From positions 78,482 through 142,481 of the forward strand of contig NZ_JAPFDR010000003.1 of assembly GCF_026168755.1 (NCBI RefSeq): a stretch of 64,000 bases of DNA, read 5' to 3'. The notes beneath the pieces are model-generated. The model searched no databases. It was given only the letters and a program-made list of their open reading frames with translations, and was not told where the DNA came from. This document shows, in pieces, positions 1 through 9,287 of the stretch. Position numbers and translations under genes: made by a program. How positions within the stretch are numbered: the stretch's first letter is position 1; the number at the start of each line of letters is the position of its first letter. The stretch comes from Clostridium sp. (GTDB lineage: Bacteria; Bacillota; Clostridia; Clostridiales; Clostridiaceae).

Positions 1-126
1 AAATTTAATGGACAAGTTAAAAGTGCCTCAATTAAAGAGGGAGTTGTATGTTTAGAGCTTAAGTTAAATGATACTGGTGAAATAAAAGAAGTAGAATATT
101 CATCATTAATTAAAGTTACAGAATAA
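1..126 (+). CDS. flgD: C-terminal end of flagellar hook-capping protein FlgD (partial)
   Basis: The first 126 bases read open in frame 1 and end in TAA, giving 41 residues (KFNGQVKSAS ... SSLIKVTE). The tail has the short beta-rich pattern usual for the end of hook-cap proteins, and the gene lies directly upstream of the hook gene, where flgD normally sits. FlgD caps the growing hook and allows hook-subunit assembly outside the cell. Only the end is in the window, so the identity rests mainly on gene order. Confidence 0.6.
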   Translation, partial: KFNGQVKSASIKEGVVCLELKLNDTGEIKEVEYSSLIKVTE

Positions 127-158
127 ATTATGAGTTAGATAAAGAGGAGATAAGTAAG

Positions 159-1043
159 ATGTTAAAATCAATGTATTCGGGAATAAGTGGAATGAAGTCA
201 AATCAGACAAAGATGGACGTAGTTGGTAATAACGTTGCTAATGCAAGTACAACGGCTTTCAAAAAATCAAGTGTAAGATTTAGTGATACATTAAATCAAA
301 CAGTTATATATGCCAGTCAACCTGGTAACTCACTAGGAGGAGTTAACCCTGGACAAGTAGGTGCAGGGGTAAAGGTTAGTTCAATAAGTAAGAACATGTT
401 ACAAGGTTCATTACAACAAACTGGGATTGCAAGTGATATAGCAATAGATGGTGATGGATTTTTTGTAGTTCAGATAGGGCAAAAAGGAAATGGAACACCA
501 TCAGAAGGATTTACAAGAGATGGATCATTTACAGTAGATTCAGAAGGTAAAATGGTAACAGCTAGTGGATATTATGTATTAACTACTGATAATAAGCCAG
601 TATTTATACCAGAAGAAGCAAAAAATGCAGATGGAACTAAGATGAGAGTTGTATCTTATAATATCTCTAAAGAAGGTCAGATATCTTATGTACTAGAAGA
701 TGGAAGTAAAGTAATGGGTAGTGATGATCCTGATGATGCACCACAACAAACATTAAAAATTGCAACTTTCATGAATCAAAGTGGTTTAGAAGCTAATGGA
801 AATAATATTTATTTAGATTCAGCTAACTCAGGTTTACCGACATATAATGCTTCAAGCAATCAAGAAGACAAGGTAGGAGCTAAAATTGGTCTTATTACTC
901 AAGGTGCATTAGAAATGTCAAATGTAGATTTATCAGAAGAGTTTACAGATATGATAGTTACAACAAGGTCTTTCCAAGCAGCAAGTAAAGTAATAACAAC
1001 AAGTGATGAATTGTTACAAGAAATAATAAATCTTAAGAGATAA
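159..1043 (+). CDS. flgE: Flagellar hook protein FlgE
   Basis: 294-residue axial protein. The N-terminus (MLKSMYSGISGMKSNQTKMD, then VGNNVANAST) is the conserved flagellar rod/hook motif, and the C-terminus (LSEEFTDMIVTTRSFQAASK) is the matching coiled-coil end that packs against it. A central beta region has the FlgE/F/G form (IAIDGDGFFVVQ). It polymerises outside the cell as the hook between rod and filament. It is short for a hook protein (about 400 residues in enterobacteria), implying that the outer surface domain is reduced. Position after flgD and before motA supports FlgE over FlgF/FlgG. RBS AGAGGAG lies just upstream. No flbD-like gene follows, although one often does in related operons. 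Confidence 0.85.
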   Translation: MLKSMYSGISGMKSNQTKMDVVGNNVANASTTAFKKSSVRFSDTLNQTVIYASQPGNSLGGVNPGQVGAGVKVSSISKNMLQGSLQQTGIASDIAIDGDGFFVVQIGQKGNGTPSEGFTRDGSFTVDSEGKMVTASGYYVLTTDNKPVFIPEEAKNADGTKMRVVSYNISKEGQISYVLEDGSKVMGSDDPDDAPQQTLKIATFMNQSGLEANGNNIYLDSANSGLPTYNASSNQEDKVGAKIGLITQGALEMSNVDLSEEFTDMIVTTRSFQAASKVITTSDELLQEIINLKR

Positions 1044-1057
1044 ATAAGAGGTTAAAA

Positions 1058-1852
1058 ATGAAAAAAAGTGATATATTAACGCCACTTGGGATATTACTTG
1101 GAGTAGGACTTATAGTATTTGCAATATCTCAAGGGGATGTAGGATTAGCAGGATTTTATGATTTAGTATCTGTAATAATTACTGTTGGTGGATCTTATTC
1201 AGCACTTCTTATTACTTTCACACTTGATGAAGTAAAAATGATGGGAGTAATTTCAAAGGGGTTATTTAAAACTCCAACAATAGATAAAATAAATGTAATA
1301 AATGAATTTAAAGAGATTTCAATGAAGACTAGAAAAGATGGACTACTTGCAATAGAGTCAGATATTGAATCTATAAAAGATAGTTTTATGAAAACAGGGT
1401 TGGAATTAGTTGTTGATGGAATTGAGAATGATTTAATAGTTGAAATTTTAAACAATAACATTTCAGAAATTGAAGGTAGATATATGAAAGGTGCAAAGAT
1501 GTATAAAACATGGGGTTCATATGCTCCGGCCTTCGGTATGATAGGTACACTTGTAGGGCTTATACAAATGCTTGCAGAGCTTGATAATCCGGACAATATA
1601 GCAAGTGGTATGGCAGCGGCACTTATAACTACTTTCTATGGTGCATTATTAGCAAATTTAGTTTTAAACCCATTAGGATTTAACCTTGAAAATAAAGGAC
1701 AAAGAGAAGTAGAAAATAGAGAAATGATGTTAGTAGGTATTTTAAGTATAAAAAATGGTGATTCAACAAGAGTTTTAGAAGAAAAATTAAAAAGCTTTTT
1801 AAATGAAAAGGAAAAAGCAAAGTATGATAAAAATTCAAAGGTAGCTAATTAG
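1058..1852 (+). CDS. motA: Flagellar motor stator protein MotA
   Basis: 264 residues with four predicted membrane segments: two near the N-terminus (about 8-27 and 33-52) and two around 150-205, separated by a charged cytoplasmic loop. This is the MotA layout. The motif YAPAFGMIGTLVGLIQML in the third segment is the conserved MotA/ExbB-family stretch. MotA forms the proton (or sodium) channel of the stator with MotB and presses on FliG in the rotor. It lies 14 bases after flgE and 6 bases before motB, so it is translated from the flagellar transcript. Confidence 0.93.
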   Translation: MKKSDILTPLGILLGVGLIVFAISQGDVGLAGFYDLVSVIITVGGSYSALLITFTLDEVKMMGVISKGLFKTPTIDKINVINEFKEISMKTRKDGLLAIESDIESIKDSFMKTGLELVVDGIENDLIVEILNNNISEIEGRYMKGAKMYKTWGSYAPAFGMIGTLVGLIQMLAELDNPDNIASGMAAALITTFYGALLANLVLNPLGFNLENKGQREVENREMMLVGILSIKNGDSTRVLEEKLKSFLNEKEKAKYDKNSKVAN

Positions 1853-1858
1853 AGCAAG

Positions 1859-2575
1859 ATGGCACGTAAGAAAAAGAAACCAGATGACATTAATACAAAT
1901 GCTTGGATGGATACCTATGCAGATACTATAACATTGTTACTAACATTTTTTATACTACTTTATTCATTTTCAAGTACAGATAATGAAAAGTTAAAACTTA
2001 TTGCAGCGGCACTTAAAGGAGAAATAACAGGAATTCCAATGAAATTAGAAGACACTCCAGATATTTCTAATGAAGATATAGAACAAGGGATAGGAGAGAA
2101 AAGTCCATATGAAGTCTTAGTAGAGCAAGTACAAGACATAATAGATAAAAATGGTTTAACAGATAGCGTTAAGATAAGAGAAGAAGATGCAGGTGTTGTA
2201 CTTCAATTAAGCGAAAGTATACTTTTTGACTTAGGAAAGGCTGATTTAAAGCCTGAAAGCACTAAGATATTAGATATAATAAGTGGATTAATTCCTTCAA
2301 TAACTAATGAAATAATGGTACAAGGTCATACAGATAATGTTCCAATTAGTTCAGCAAGATATAATTCGAATTGGGAATTATCAACAGCAAGAGCTGTTAG
2401 TGTAGTTAAATATTTTATTGAAGTTAAAGGACTTGATCCTACAAGATTTTCAGCAACAGGATATGGAGAATATCAACCATTACTAGATAATACAACACCA
2501 GAAAATAGAGCTATTAATAGAAGAGTTGATATATTAATAGTGCAACAAAAGGAGAATGATGAAGTAAGTGGATAA
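1859..2575 (+). CDS. motB: Flagellar motor stator protein MotB
   Basis: 238 residues: a short basic N-terminus, one membrane segment (about 23-42) containing the ion-binding aspartate in the YADTITLLLTFF motif (Asp22), then a periplasmic-side OmpA/MotB peptidoglycan-binding domain with VQGHTDNVPI and NRRVDILIV. MotB anchors the stator to the cell wall and supplies the ion-binding site. It starts 6 bases after motA, and its end overlaps the next gene by 8 bases, which suggests coupled translation. Confidence 0.93.
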   Translation: MARKKKKPDDINTNAWMDTYADTITLLLTFFILLYSFSSTDNEKLKLIAAALKGEITGIPMKLEDTPDISNEDIEQGIGEKSPYEVLVEQVQDIIDKNGLTDSVKIREEDAGVVLQLSESILFDLGKADLKPESTKILDIISGLIPSITNEIMVQGHTDNVPISSARYNSNWELSTARAVSVVKYFIEVKGLDPTRFSATGYGEYQPLLDNTTPENRAINRRVDILIVQQKENDEVSG

Positions 2576-2930
2576 AACATTTGTAGAATTCATTATAAAC
2601 TTAATTGTTTTAGTTCCGGTTGTAATAATATTAATATTTATTTCATTAAAAGTTAGTAAAAAGAGCCTGAACAAGTTTGTAGCAGGCTCTTATACTAGCA
2701 TATTAGAGAGATTTAACTTAAGTAAAGATACTTGTTTATACGTGATAAAGACAGGAAAAACAGGTTCTGTAATAGTAGTGTCAAATAACAATACTCAAGT
2801 AATTAAAGAGTTAGATGAAAATGAAATGAATGAAATAATAAAAATGAAAAAAGAGAAAAATGATTCACTTAATTTGAATAAATTAAACTTTAAAAAAATA
2901 TTAGATAATAAATTAAAAGGGAAAGAATAA
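2568..2930 (+). CDS. fliO: FliO/FliZ-family flagellar export component
   Basis: 120 residues with one N-terminal membrane segment (about 8-27, rich in Val/Ile) followed by a small cytoplasmic domain with the FliO-like pattern YVIKTGKTGSVIVV and a Lys-rich tail. FliO helps assemble the FliP ring of the flagellar type III export gate. The call rests on topology plus position immediately before fliP; sequence conservation in this family is low. The start is GTG inside the end of motB, with a GGAG about 14 bases upstream. No fliL is present between motB and this gene. Confidence 0.7.
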   Translation: MDKTFVEFIINLIVLVPVVIILIFISLKVSKKSLNKFVAGSYTSILERFNLSKDTCLYVIKTGKTGSVIVVSNNNTQVIKELDENEMNEIIKMKKEKNDSLNLNKLNFKKILDNKLKGKE

Positions 2931-2932
2931 AA

Positions 2933-3604
2933 ATGGACATTTTTAAGCAGATTTTAAGTAATGGTTCAGAATTAACCCCTAATATGCAGATGTTTATATT
3001 AATGACTGCTCTTATGTTTTTGCCAATAATAATTTTTATGATGACAAGTTTTGTAAGAATAATAATTACGTTTTCATTTATAAAATCGGCATTAGGAGCT
3101 CAGCAAGCTATTCCTAATCAAATATTAGTTGGATTAGCAATATGTTTAACTTTATTTATAATGAAACCTGTTGTAAATGAAATTGCAACAAATTCAATTG
3201 AACCTTATATAAACCATGAAATAACAATGGAACAGGCTTATGATGAACTAAAAAATCCAATTTCAGATTTTTTAATTAAGCAAACAAGAGATACAGATAT
3301 AGAATTATTTATTAAAAACTCATCAATAGATACAACAAATATAAAGAACCCAGAAGATTTACCGTTAAGTATATTAGTACCAGCCTTCGCTATAAGTGAG
3401 CTTAAAACATCATTTGAGATAGGTTTCATAATATACATACCATTCTTAGTAATAGATTTAGTAGTTTCTAGTGCATTAATGTCTATGGGAATGATGATGC
3501 TTCCACCAGCAATGGTATCACTACCATTTAAATTACTTTTATTTGTTATGGTAGATGGATGGGATTTATTAATTAAATCACTAATACAAAGTTTTACGCA
3601 ATAG
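2933..3604 (+). CDS. fliP: Flagellar export gate protein FliP
   Basis: 223 residues with the FliP signature blocks: FLPIIIFMMTSFVRIIITFSF near residues 28-48, LKTSFEIGFIIYIPFLVIDL near 155-175, and MGMMMLPPAMVSLPFKLLLF in the C-terminal membrane hairpin. FliP forms the core pentamer of the flagellar type III secretion gate with FliQ and FliR. Many FliP proteins carry a cleaved signal peptide; none is obvious here. It begins two bases after the fliO stop. Confidence 0.95.
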   Translation: MDIFKQILSNGSELTPNMQMFILMTALMFLPIIIFMMTSFVRIIITFSFIKSALGAQQAIPNQILVGLAICLTLFIMKPVVNEIATNSIEPYINHEITMEQAYDELKNPISDFLIKQTRDTDIELFIKNSSIDTTNIKNPEDLPLSILVPAFAISELKTSFEIGFIIYIPFLVIDLVVSSALMSMGMMMLPPAMVSLPFKLLLFVMVDGWDLLIKSLIQSFTQ

Positions 3605-3616
3605 GAGATAGGAATA

Positions 3617-3886
3617 ATGAATGAATTAGCAATAATGACTATAGTAAAAAAAGCATTAATTACTGGTATTTTAGTAGCTGGACCAATACTTGCTATATCT
3701 TTAGTTGTAGGGCTTATAATAAGTATTTTTCAAGCTGCAACACAAATTCAAGAACAAACATTAACATTTCTTCCTAAGGTACTAGCAATAATATTATTAT
3801 TAGTTGTAGGTGGACCTTGGATGTTAAATAAACTTGTAATGTTTACAAGTGAGATGTTTCAAAGTATATCAACCATAGTCAAATAA
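3617..3886 (+). CDS. fliQ: Flagellar export gate protein FliQ
   Basis: 89 residues with two membrane hairpin segments (about 15-38 and 52-74) and the family motif QAATQIQEQTLTFLPK between them. FliQ packs around FliP/FliR to form the export gate. Its stop codon overlaps the first base of the fliR start, a tight translational coupling typical for these subunits. Confidence 0.95.
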   Translation: MNELAIMTIVKKALITGILVAGPILAISLVVGLIISIFQAATQIQEQTLTFLPKVLAIILLLVVGGPWMLNKLVMFTSEMFQSISTIVK

Positions 3887-4608
3887 TGATATACGTATTT
3901 TTAAGAGTAACAGCATTTTTTTTAGCTACTAATATTATTTTTACAAATGGGACACCAAAACTATTTAAAATTTGTTTCTCATTATTATTATCGGCAATGA
4001 TTGCAATTAATTTAGAGGTAAATGTACAAATCGAAAATTTTTATGAATTAATAAGATATGGAATTTTAGAAACAATAAACGGACTTATCCTTGGATATAT
4101 GGTCACAATTTCATTTTATTGTTTAAAAATGGCAGGTAAGTTAATAGATAGTCAAATGGGATTATCTATGTCTAGCACATATGATCCTAATACTCAATCA
4201 CAATCAACATTTACAGAACATTTAGTATATTATGTAGGAGTATTAGTATTTTTTGCTGTTAATGCACATCATATAATAATAAATTCAATACAAAATAGTT
4301 TTAAAATAATTCCAATAGGATATTCAATAATAGATTTTAATTTTTCGTATATTATAAAGGTATTTACACATTATTTTGAAATGGGAATAAAAATGGCAGT
4401 TCCAATTATAGTTGTATTAATAATAACTGATTTAATAATTGGGATAATAGCAAGAAGTGTTTCAGGATTAAACATAATGATTGTGGGAATGCCATTAAAA
4501 ATGTTAATAGGAATTTTATTCTTTATGAGTTCACTACCATTTATAGTTAACGTAATTAAAGATATATTACAGGAATTAAGTAAAGTTCTTCAAGGAACCT
4601 TAATTTAA
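3886..4608 (+). CDS. fliR: Flagellar export gate protein FliR
   Basis: 240 residues, mostly hydrophobic, with about six membrane segments and the FliR motif KMAGKLIDSQMGLSMSSTYDP near residue 83. FliR completes the FliPQR export gate. The gene is separate from flhB; in some clostridia (for example C. difficile) the two are fused, so this window has the unfused form. The ATG overlaps the fliQ stop by one base. Confidence 0.94.
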   Translation: MIYVFLRVTAFFLATNIIFTNGTPKLFKICFSLLLSAMIAINLEVNVQIENFYELIRYGILETINGLILGYMVTISFYCLKMAGKLIDSQMGLSMSSTYDPNTQSQSTFTEHLVYYVGVLVFFAVNAHHIIINSIQNSFKIIPIGYSIIDFNFSYIIKVFTHYFEMGIKMAVPIIVVLIITDLIIGIIARSVSGLNIMIVGMPLKMLIGILFFMSSLPFIVNVIKDILQELSKVLQGTLI

Positions 4609-4648
4609 AAGTTTAATTTAAATGAGTTAATAAAGGGGGGAGATTATT

Positions 4649-5707
4649 TTGTCATCGGATAAAACAGAACAACCCACGGCCAAAAGAAAAATGGAAGCAA
4701 GAAAAAAAGGTAATGTACCAAGAAGTAGAGAAGTATCAAATGCATTTACATTAATAGGTGCAGTAATTTGTATTTTTATGATGATTAATGGATTAATTAA
4801 AAACTTTAAAATATATATAGCTTCAACTTTATCAATGGATTTTTCTAACCATTTAACTGATAAAATGGCTAACCAGATATTTTCAGATGGTTTATTTAAA
4901 TACATGAAGCTTTTTCTACCTATGGGAATAATAGTTATTTGTTTAGCCATTATTGCAAATATCATACAAGGTGGATTTGTAATAAGTACAGAAAGCATGA
5001 AACCTAAATTTTCAAAATTAAATCCATTTAATGGTATAAAAAATATGTTTTCTGGACAAGCATTTATTACAACTTTTAAGAATGTAATACTATTAATTAT
5101 ATTAACTGCTGTAGGAGTTTCGTTTGTTAAGAAAAATTATTATGATATTTTAAAAGTAGGAAATATATATTTTCCACATTTAATATACGTAGCAATTGAT
5201 ATAGTAAAAAAGTTATTTAAAATTGCAATAGGTATAGCAGTAGCTATTGGAGCATTGGATTATGCTTATCAGTTATATTCACATAAAAAGGGATTAAAGA
5301 TGACTAAACAAGAGGTAAAAGATGAATATAAACAATCAGAAGGGGATCCGCATGTTAAAGGTCAAATTAAACAAAGACAAAGAGAAATACTTTCACAATC
5401 AATGATTCAAAATACTAAAGGTGCAACGGTAATTATAAATAACCCAACGCATATCTCAATAGCAATTAGATATGAAAGGGAAAAAGATTCTGCACCAGTA
5501 GTTATAGCTAAAGGAGCAGATATTTTAGCAATGAAAATGAGAGAAATAGCTAAAGAGCATGATATTCCAATGATTGAAAATGTTCCTTTAGCAAGAATGC
5601 TTTATAGAGAAGTTGATGTTGATCAAGAAGTACCAGCTGAAATGTATCAATCAATAGCTGAAGTACTAGTAGCAGTATACAAAATAAAAAATAGATATAA
5701 AAAATAA
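4649..5707 (+). CDS. flhB: Flagellar export switch protein FlhB
   Basis: 352 residues. N-terminal SSDKTEQPTAKRKMEARKKG is the classic FlhB opening, followed by four membrane segments and a cytoplasmic domain with the self-cleavage motif NPTH (Asn265-His268). FlhB cuts itself at this site and thereby switches export from hook to filament subunits. The start is TTG, set by the very strong GGGGGGAG six bases upstream; no ATG fits. It lies 40 bases after fliR, the largest gap in this part of the operon. Confidence 0.95.
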   Translation: MSSDKTEQPTAKRKMEARKKGNVPRSREVSNAFTLIGAVICIFMMINGLIKNFKIYIASTLSMDFSNHLTDKMANQIFSDGLFKYMKLFLPMGIIVICLAIIANIIQGGFVISTESMKPKFSKLNPFNGIKNMFSGQAFITTFKNVILLIILTAVGVSFVKKNYYDILKVGNIYFPHLIYVAIDIVKKLFKIAIGIAVAIGALDYAYQLYSHKKGLKMTKQEVKDEYKQSEGDPHVKGQIKQRQREILSQSMIQNTKGATVIINNPTHISIAIRYEREKDSAPVVIAKGADILAMKMREIAKEHDIPMIENVPLARMLYREVDVDQEVPAEMYQSIAEVLVAVYKIKNRYKK

Positions 5708-5723
5708 GTAGAGGAAGTTTAAT

Positions 5724-7772
5724 ATGGGGAAGTTAAAAAATAAGTTTGACATATTAGTTGCTTTTGGTGTTATGGGAATAATATTAATGATTATTATTCC
5801 ATTACCTCCGTTTTTATTAGATATATTATTAGTTGTAAATATAACACTATCAGTTTTGATTTTACTTATGACTTTATTTTCAACTAATGTATTACAACTA
5901 ACGATATTTCCAACATTACTATTGATTACAACTTTATTTAGGTTAGGATTAAATATTTCATCTACTAGACTTATTTTAGGTCAAGGTTATGCTGGTAATA
6001 TAATAGAATCATTTGGGAGTTTCGTTGTTGGAGGAAATTATGTACTAGGAGTAATTATATTCTTAATAATAATTATTATTCAGTTTTTAGTTATTACTAA
6101 TGGTTCTGGAAGAGTATCTGAAGTATCAGCAAGATTTACATTGGATGCTATGCCAGGTAAACAAATGAGTATAGATGCAGAATTAAATGCAGGTGTTATA
6201 GATGAAAAAACTGCAAAAAAGAAAAGAAGAGAATTACAACAAGAAGCAGACTTTTATGGATCAATGGATGGTGCTTCTAAATTCGTTAAAGGTGATGCTA
6301 TTGCAGGGATTATAATAACAGCAATAAATATAATTGCAGGAATTATAATTGGTATGTTAATGCTTGGCATGGATATTGGAACAGCAGTTCAAACCTTTGT
6401 AAGATTAACAATAGGGGATGGTCTTGTAAGTCAGATTCCGGCACTACTTATATCAACTGCAGCAGGTATTATAGTTACAAGAGCAGATACTGATGAAAAT
6501 ATAGCTAGTTTAGCTGGACAACAATTAACTGCTATTCCAAAAGCAATAATGGTAACAGGTGTTGTATTAATAGTTTTAGGTATCATGCCAGGTCTTCCTA
6601 AATTATCATTCTTTGCATTAGGTGGAGGATGTATATTAATAGGAAGAACATTACAAAAAGGTGAAGATGAAAAACGAGAAGAAATTGCTAACGAAGATTT
6701 ACCAGTAGAAGAAGTATCAACACTTAATGAGGTAGAAGATGTTACTGAGTTATTAAATGTTGAAGTTTTAGAAGTAGAAATTGGATATGGTCTTATACCA
6801 TTAGCTGATGATAGTAATGGCGGAGATTTATTACAAAGAATTGCTTCGATAAGAAGACAATGTGCAATTGATATGGGAATAATAGTACAACCTATAAGGA
6901 TTAGAGATAATCTTCAATTAGATCCAAATCAATATTGTATAAAAATAAAAGGAAATAGAGTAGCTACATATAGTCTTATGCCTACAATGGTTTTATGTAT
7001 GGATCCAATGGGATTAGGATTAGACTTAGAAGGAATAAAGGCAGTTGAACCAAGTTTTGGTTTAGAAGCATTATGGATAACTAAAGATAAGATAGAAGAG
7101 GCAGAACTTAAAGGATATACAATAGTAGATCCATCAACAATATTAGTTACTCATTTATTAGAAATAGTCAAAGAGAAATCTTATGAATTAATGGGAAGAG
7201 AAGAAGTTAAAGCAATAATGGATGCTACGAAAGAAAAAAATAGTGTTATTGTTGATGAATTAATACCAGATATTATGACATTAGGTGAGGTTCAAAAAGT
7301 ATTCCAAAATTTACTTAAAGAAAAAGTGGCAATTAAAGATAGAGTTACAATATTAGAAACTTTAGCTGATAATGCTATAAATACAAAAGATATTGAGTTA
7401 TTAACTGAATATGTAAGAATGGCGTTAAACAAAAGTATTTGTGAGTCATTAGTTGATGAAAATAATTCTATAACAGTTGCAACTTTATCAAATGAAGTTG
7501 AAAGATTAATAGCTAATAATCTTCAAAAATCTATTAATGGTACTTATCCAGCTGTTGATCCAGATAACACTAATAAAATTTTCAATAGCATAAAAACAAT
7601 TACTGAAAGTGTTGAGTTTTGTAACAATAGGCCTGTTATTTTAGTTTCTCCTAAGATAAGAGCACCTTTTAGAAAATTAGTTGAAATGGTATTTCCTAAT
7701 GTAGCAATTTTATCATTAAATGAAATACCAAATAATGTTCAAATAAGAGCCCAAGCTGTAATTAATATATAA
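5724..7772 (+). CDS. flhA: Flagellar export platform protein FlhA
   Basis: 682 residues, the usual family length. Eight membrane segments occupy about residues 1-310, with the conserved FHIPEP loop (RFTLDAMPGKQMSIDAELNA and FYGSMDGASKFVKGDAIAG). The C-terminal cytoplasmic domain (about 330-682) forms the nonameric ring that docks substrate-chaperone complexes. In many clostridia flhF and flhG follow; here the sigma factor gene follows directly after 15 bases. Confidence 0.96.
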   Translation: MGKLKNKFDILVAFGVMGIILMIIIPLPPFLLDILLVVNITLSVLILLMTLFSTNVLQLTIFPTLLLITTLFRLGLNISSTRLILGQGYAGNIIESFGSFVVGGNYVLGVIIFLIIIIIQFLVITNGSGRVSEVSARFTLDAMPGKQMSIDAELNAGVIDEKTAKKKRRELQQEADFYGSMDGASKFVKGDAIAGIIITAINIIAGIIIGMLMLGMDIGTAVQTFVRLTIGDGLVSQIPALLISTAAGIIVTRADTDENIASLAGQQLTAIPKAIMVTGVVLIVLGIMPGLPKLSFFALGGGCILIGRTLQKGEDEKREEIANEDLPVEEVSTLNEVEDVTELLNVEVLEVEIGYGLIPLADDSNGGDLLQRIASIRRQCAIDMGIIVQPIRIRDNLQLDPNQYCIKIKGNRVATYSLMPTMVLCMDPMGLGLDLEGIKAVEPSFGLEALWITKDKIEEAELKGYTIVDPSTILVTHLLEIVKEKSYELMGREEVKAIMDATKEKNSVIVDELIPDIMTLGEVQKVFQNLLKEKVAIKDRVTILETLADNAINTKDIELLTEYVRMALNKSICESLVDENNSITVATLSNEVERLIANNLQKSINGTYPAVDPDNTNKIFNSIKTITESVEFCNNRPVILVSPKIRAPFRKLVEMVFPNVAILSLNEIPNNVQIRAQAVINI

Positions 7773-7787
7773 TGGAGGGAGTGTAAA

Positions 7788-8504
7788 ATGCTTAAAGCTC
7801 AAAGTGAGGAATACATATTAGATAATATTAATTTAGTAAGACATATAGCTTCAAAATATTTTACTAAAAATATTGGAATTGAGTATGAAGATTTAGTAAG
7901 TTATGGAACTATAGGACTTATAGATGCAGCAAATACTTATGAATATGATAGAAATTGTAAATTTTCAACTTATGCATCTCTTAAAATACGAGCAGCGATT
8001 ATTGATGAAATAAGAAGAAACTCACCAATTTCGAGAAATGACGTTTCTAAAATAAAACAGTATAATTCAGCTATAGAAAGTTTGCAAAACAATTTATTAA
8101 GAGAGCCTACAGGAGAGGAAATATCTAAATATTTAAAAGTATCTAAAAATGAAGTTAATAAGATAGAAAATACTATTAATTTAATGAGTACTACTTCTTT
8201 AGATACAGTTATTTTTGAAGGAAATACTGATGTTAGTATTGTGGATACAATAAAAGATGATAATGCGTTATTACCAGAAAATATAGTTGAAGAAGAAGAA
8301 AAGCTTCAAATATTAGAAAAGGCAATTGATACTCTTAAAGAAAAGGATAGACTTGTTTTATCTTTATATTATTATGAGGAACTTACACTAAAAGAAATAG
8401 GAAAAGTATTAGAAGTATCAGAATCAAGAGTATCACAATTACATAGTAGAGCAATAGCTAACTTAAGAAATGCAATTAATAAGTTAAATTATAGAGTAGT
8501 TTAA
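7788..8504 (+). CDS. fliA: Flagellar RNA polymerase sigma factor, FliA/SigD type
   Basis: 238 residues of the sigma-28 group. Region 2 is seen as YEDLVSYGTIGLIDAANTYEY (core binding and -10 recognition), and region 4 as LTLKEIGKVLEVSESRVSQL (the -35 helix-turn-helix). It directs transcription of late flagellar genes such as flagellin. The position inside the structural operon is typical of Gram-positive flagellar clusters. RBS TGGAGGGAG precedes the ATG. Confidence 0.94.
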   Translation: MLKAQSEEYILDNINLVRHIASKYFTKNIGIEYEDLVSYGTIGLIDAANTYEYDRNCKFSTYASLKIRAAIIDEIRRNSPISRNDVSKIKQYNSAIESLQNNLLREPTGEEISKYLKVSKNEVNKIENTINLMSTTSLDTVIFEGNTDVSIVDTIKDDNALLPENIVEEEEKLQILEKAIDTLKEKDRLVLSLYYYEELTLKEIGKVLEVSESRVSQLHSRAIANLRNAINKLNYRVV

Positions 8505-8517
8505 GGAGAAATTTAAT

Positions 8518-9276
8518 ATGTTAAGTGGATTATATACAGCAGTATCAGCAATGCTAGATTTACAGACTAGTCAAACTGTAATAACTAATAATATAGCAAA
8601 TGTTAATACTACTGGTTTTAAATCAGAAAAAGTAATAAATAAAACTTTTGATGATGTAATGGTTCAAAATAATGATAATTATGTAAATGGAATGCCTACA
8701 AATCAAAAATTAGGAGTATTAAATCCAGGAGTTAAAATTGATGAAATTAATATTAATTATGAACAAGGTACAATTGTAGAAAGTGAAAACCAAACAGATT
8801 TCGCTATAAATGGAAGGGGCTTTTTTACTGTAAGAGATGATGAGGGAAATATTTTTTATACAAGAGATGGAGCTTTTAATATAAATAGAGAAGGCTATTT
8901 AGTAACATCATCTGGTGCACAAGTATTAAATACTAATAATCAGCCAATATATGTTGGAACAAGTAATATAACTGTAGATAGTAGTAATAATATTGTTTTA
9001 TCTTCTGGAGCAGTACATAAATTTAATATTGTAGATTTTGATAATTATAATAATTTAGAAAAGGTTGGAGAGAACCTTTATACTGGAGAAGGTGCGGTGG
9101 CAACTAATAATTATGTAGTTAAAAATATGCAAAAAGAAAGTTCAAATGTTGATATTATACAATCAACAGCAGATTTAATGTCTAATTTAAGAGCTTTTGA
9201 AGCTAATCAAAAAGTAGTGCAAGTTATGGATTCTATTTTAGGTAAAATGGCAAGTGAGATAGGAACAGTAAGGTAG
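8518..9276 (+). CDS. flgF: Flagellar basal-body rod protein, FlgF/FlgG family
   Basis: 252 residues. The N-terminus MLSGLYTAVSAMLDLQTSQT with NNIANVNTTGFKSE is the rod-protein motif; DFAINGRGFFTVRD is the central FlgF/FlgG block; the C-terminus (STADLMSNLRAFEANQKVVQ) is the paired rod helix. It forms part of the rod crossing the cell wall. With the next gene it makes the usual flgF-flgG pair; which one is proximal or distal rod is assigned by order and similarity and is less certain than the family. Confidence 0.85.
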   Translation: MLSGLYTAVSAMLDLQTSQTVITNNIANVNTTGFKSEKVINKTFDDVMVQNNDNYVNGMPTNQKLGVLNPGVKIDEININYEQGTIVESENQTDFAINGRGFFTVRDDEGNIFYTRDGAFNINREGYLVTSSGAQVLNTNNQPIYVGTSNITVDSSNNIVLSSGAVHKFNIVDFDNYNNLEKVGENLYTGEGAVATNNYVVKNMQKESSNVDIIQSTADLMSNLRAFEANQKVVQVMDSILGKMASEIGTVR

Positions 9277-9287
9277 GGATAAAATAT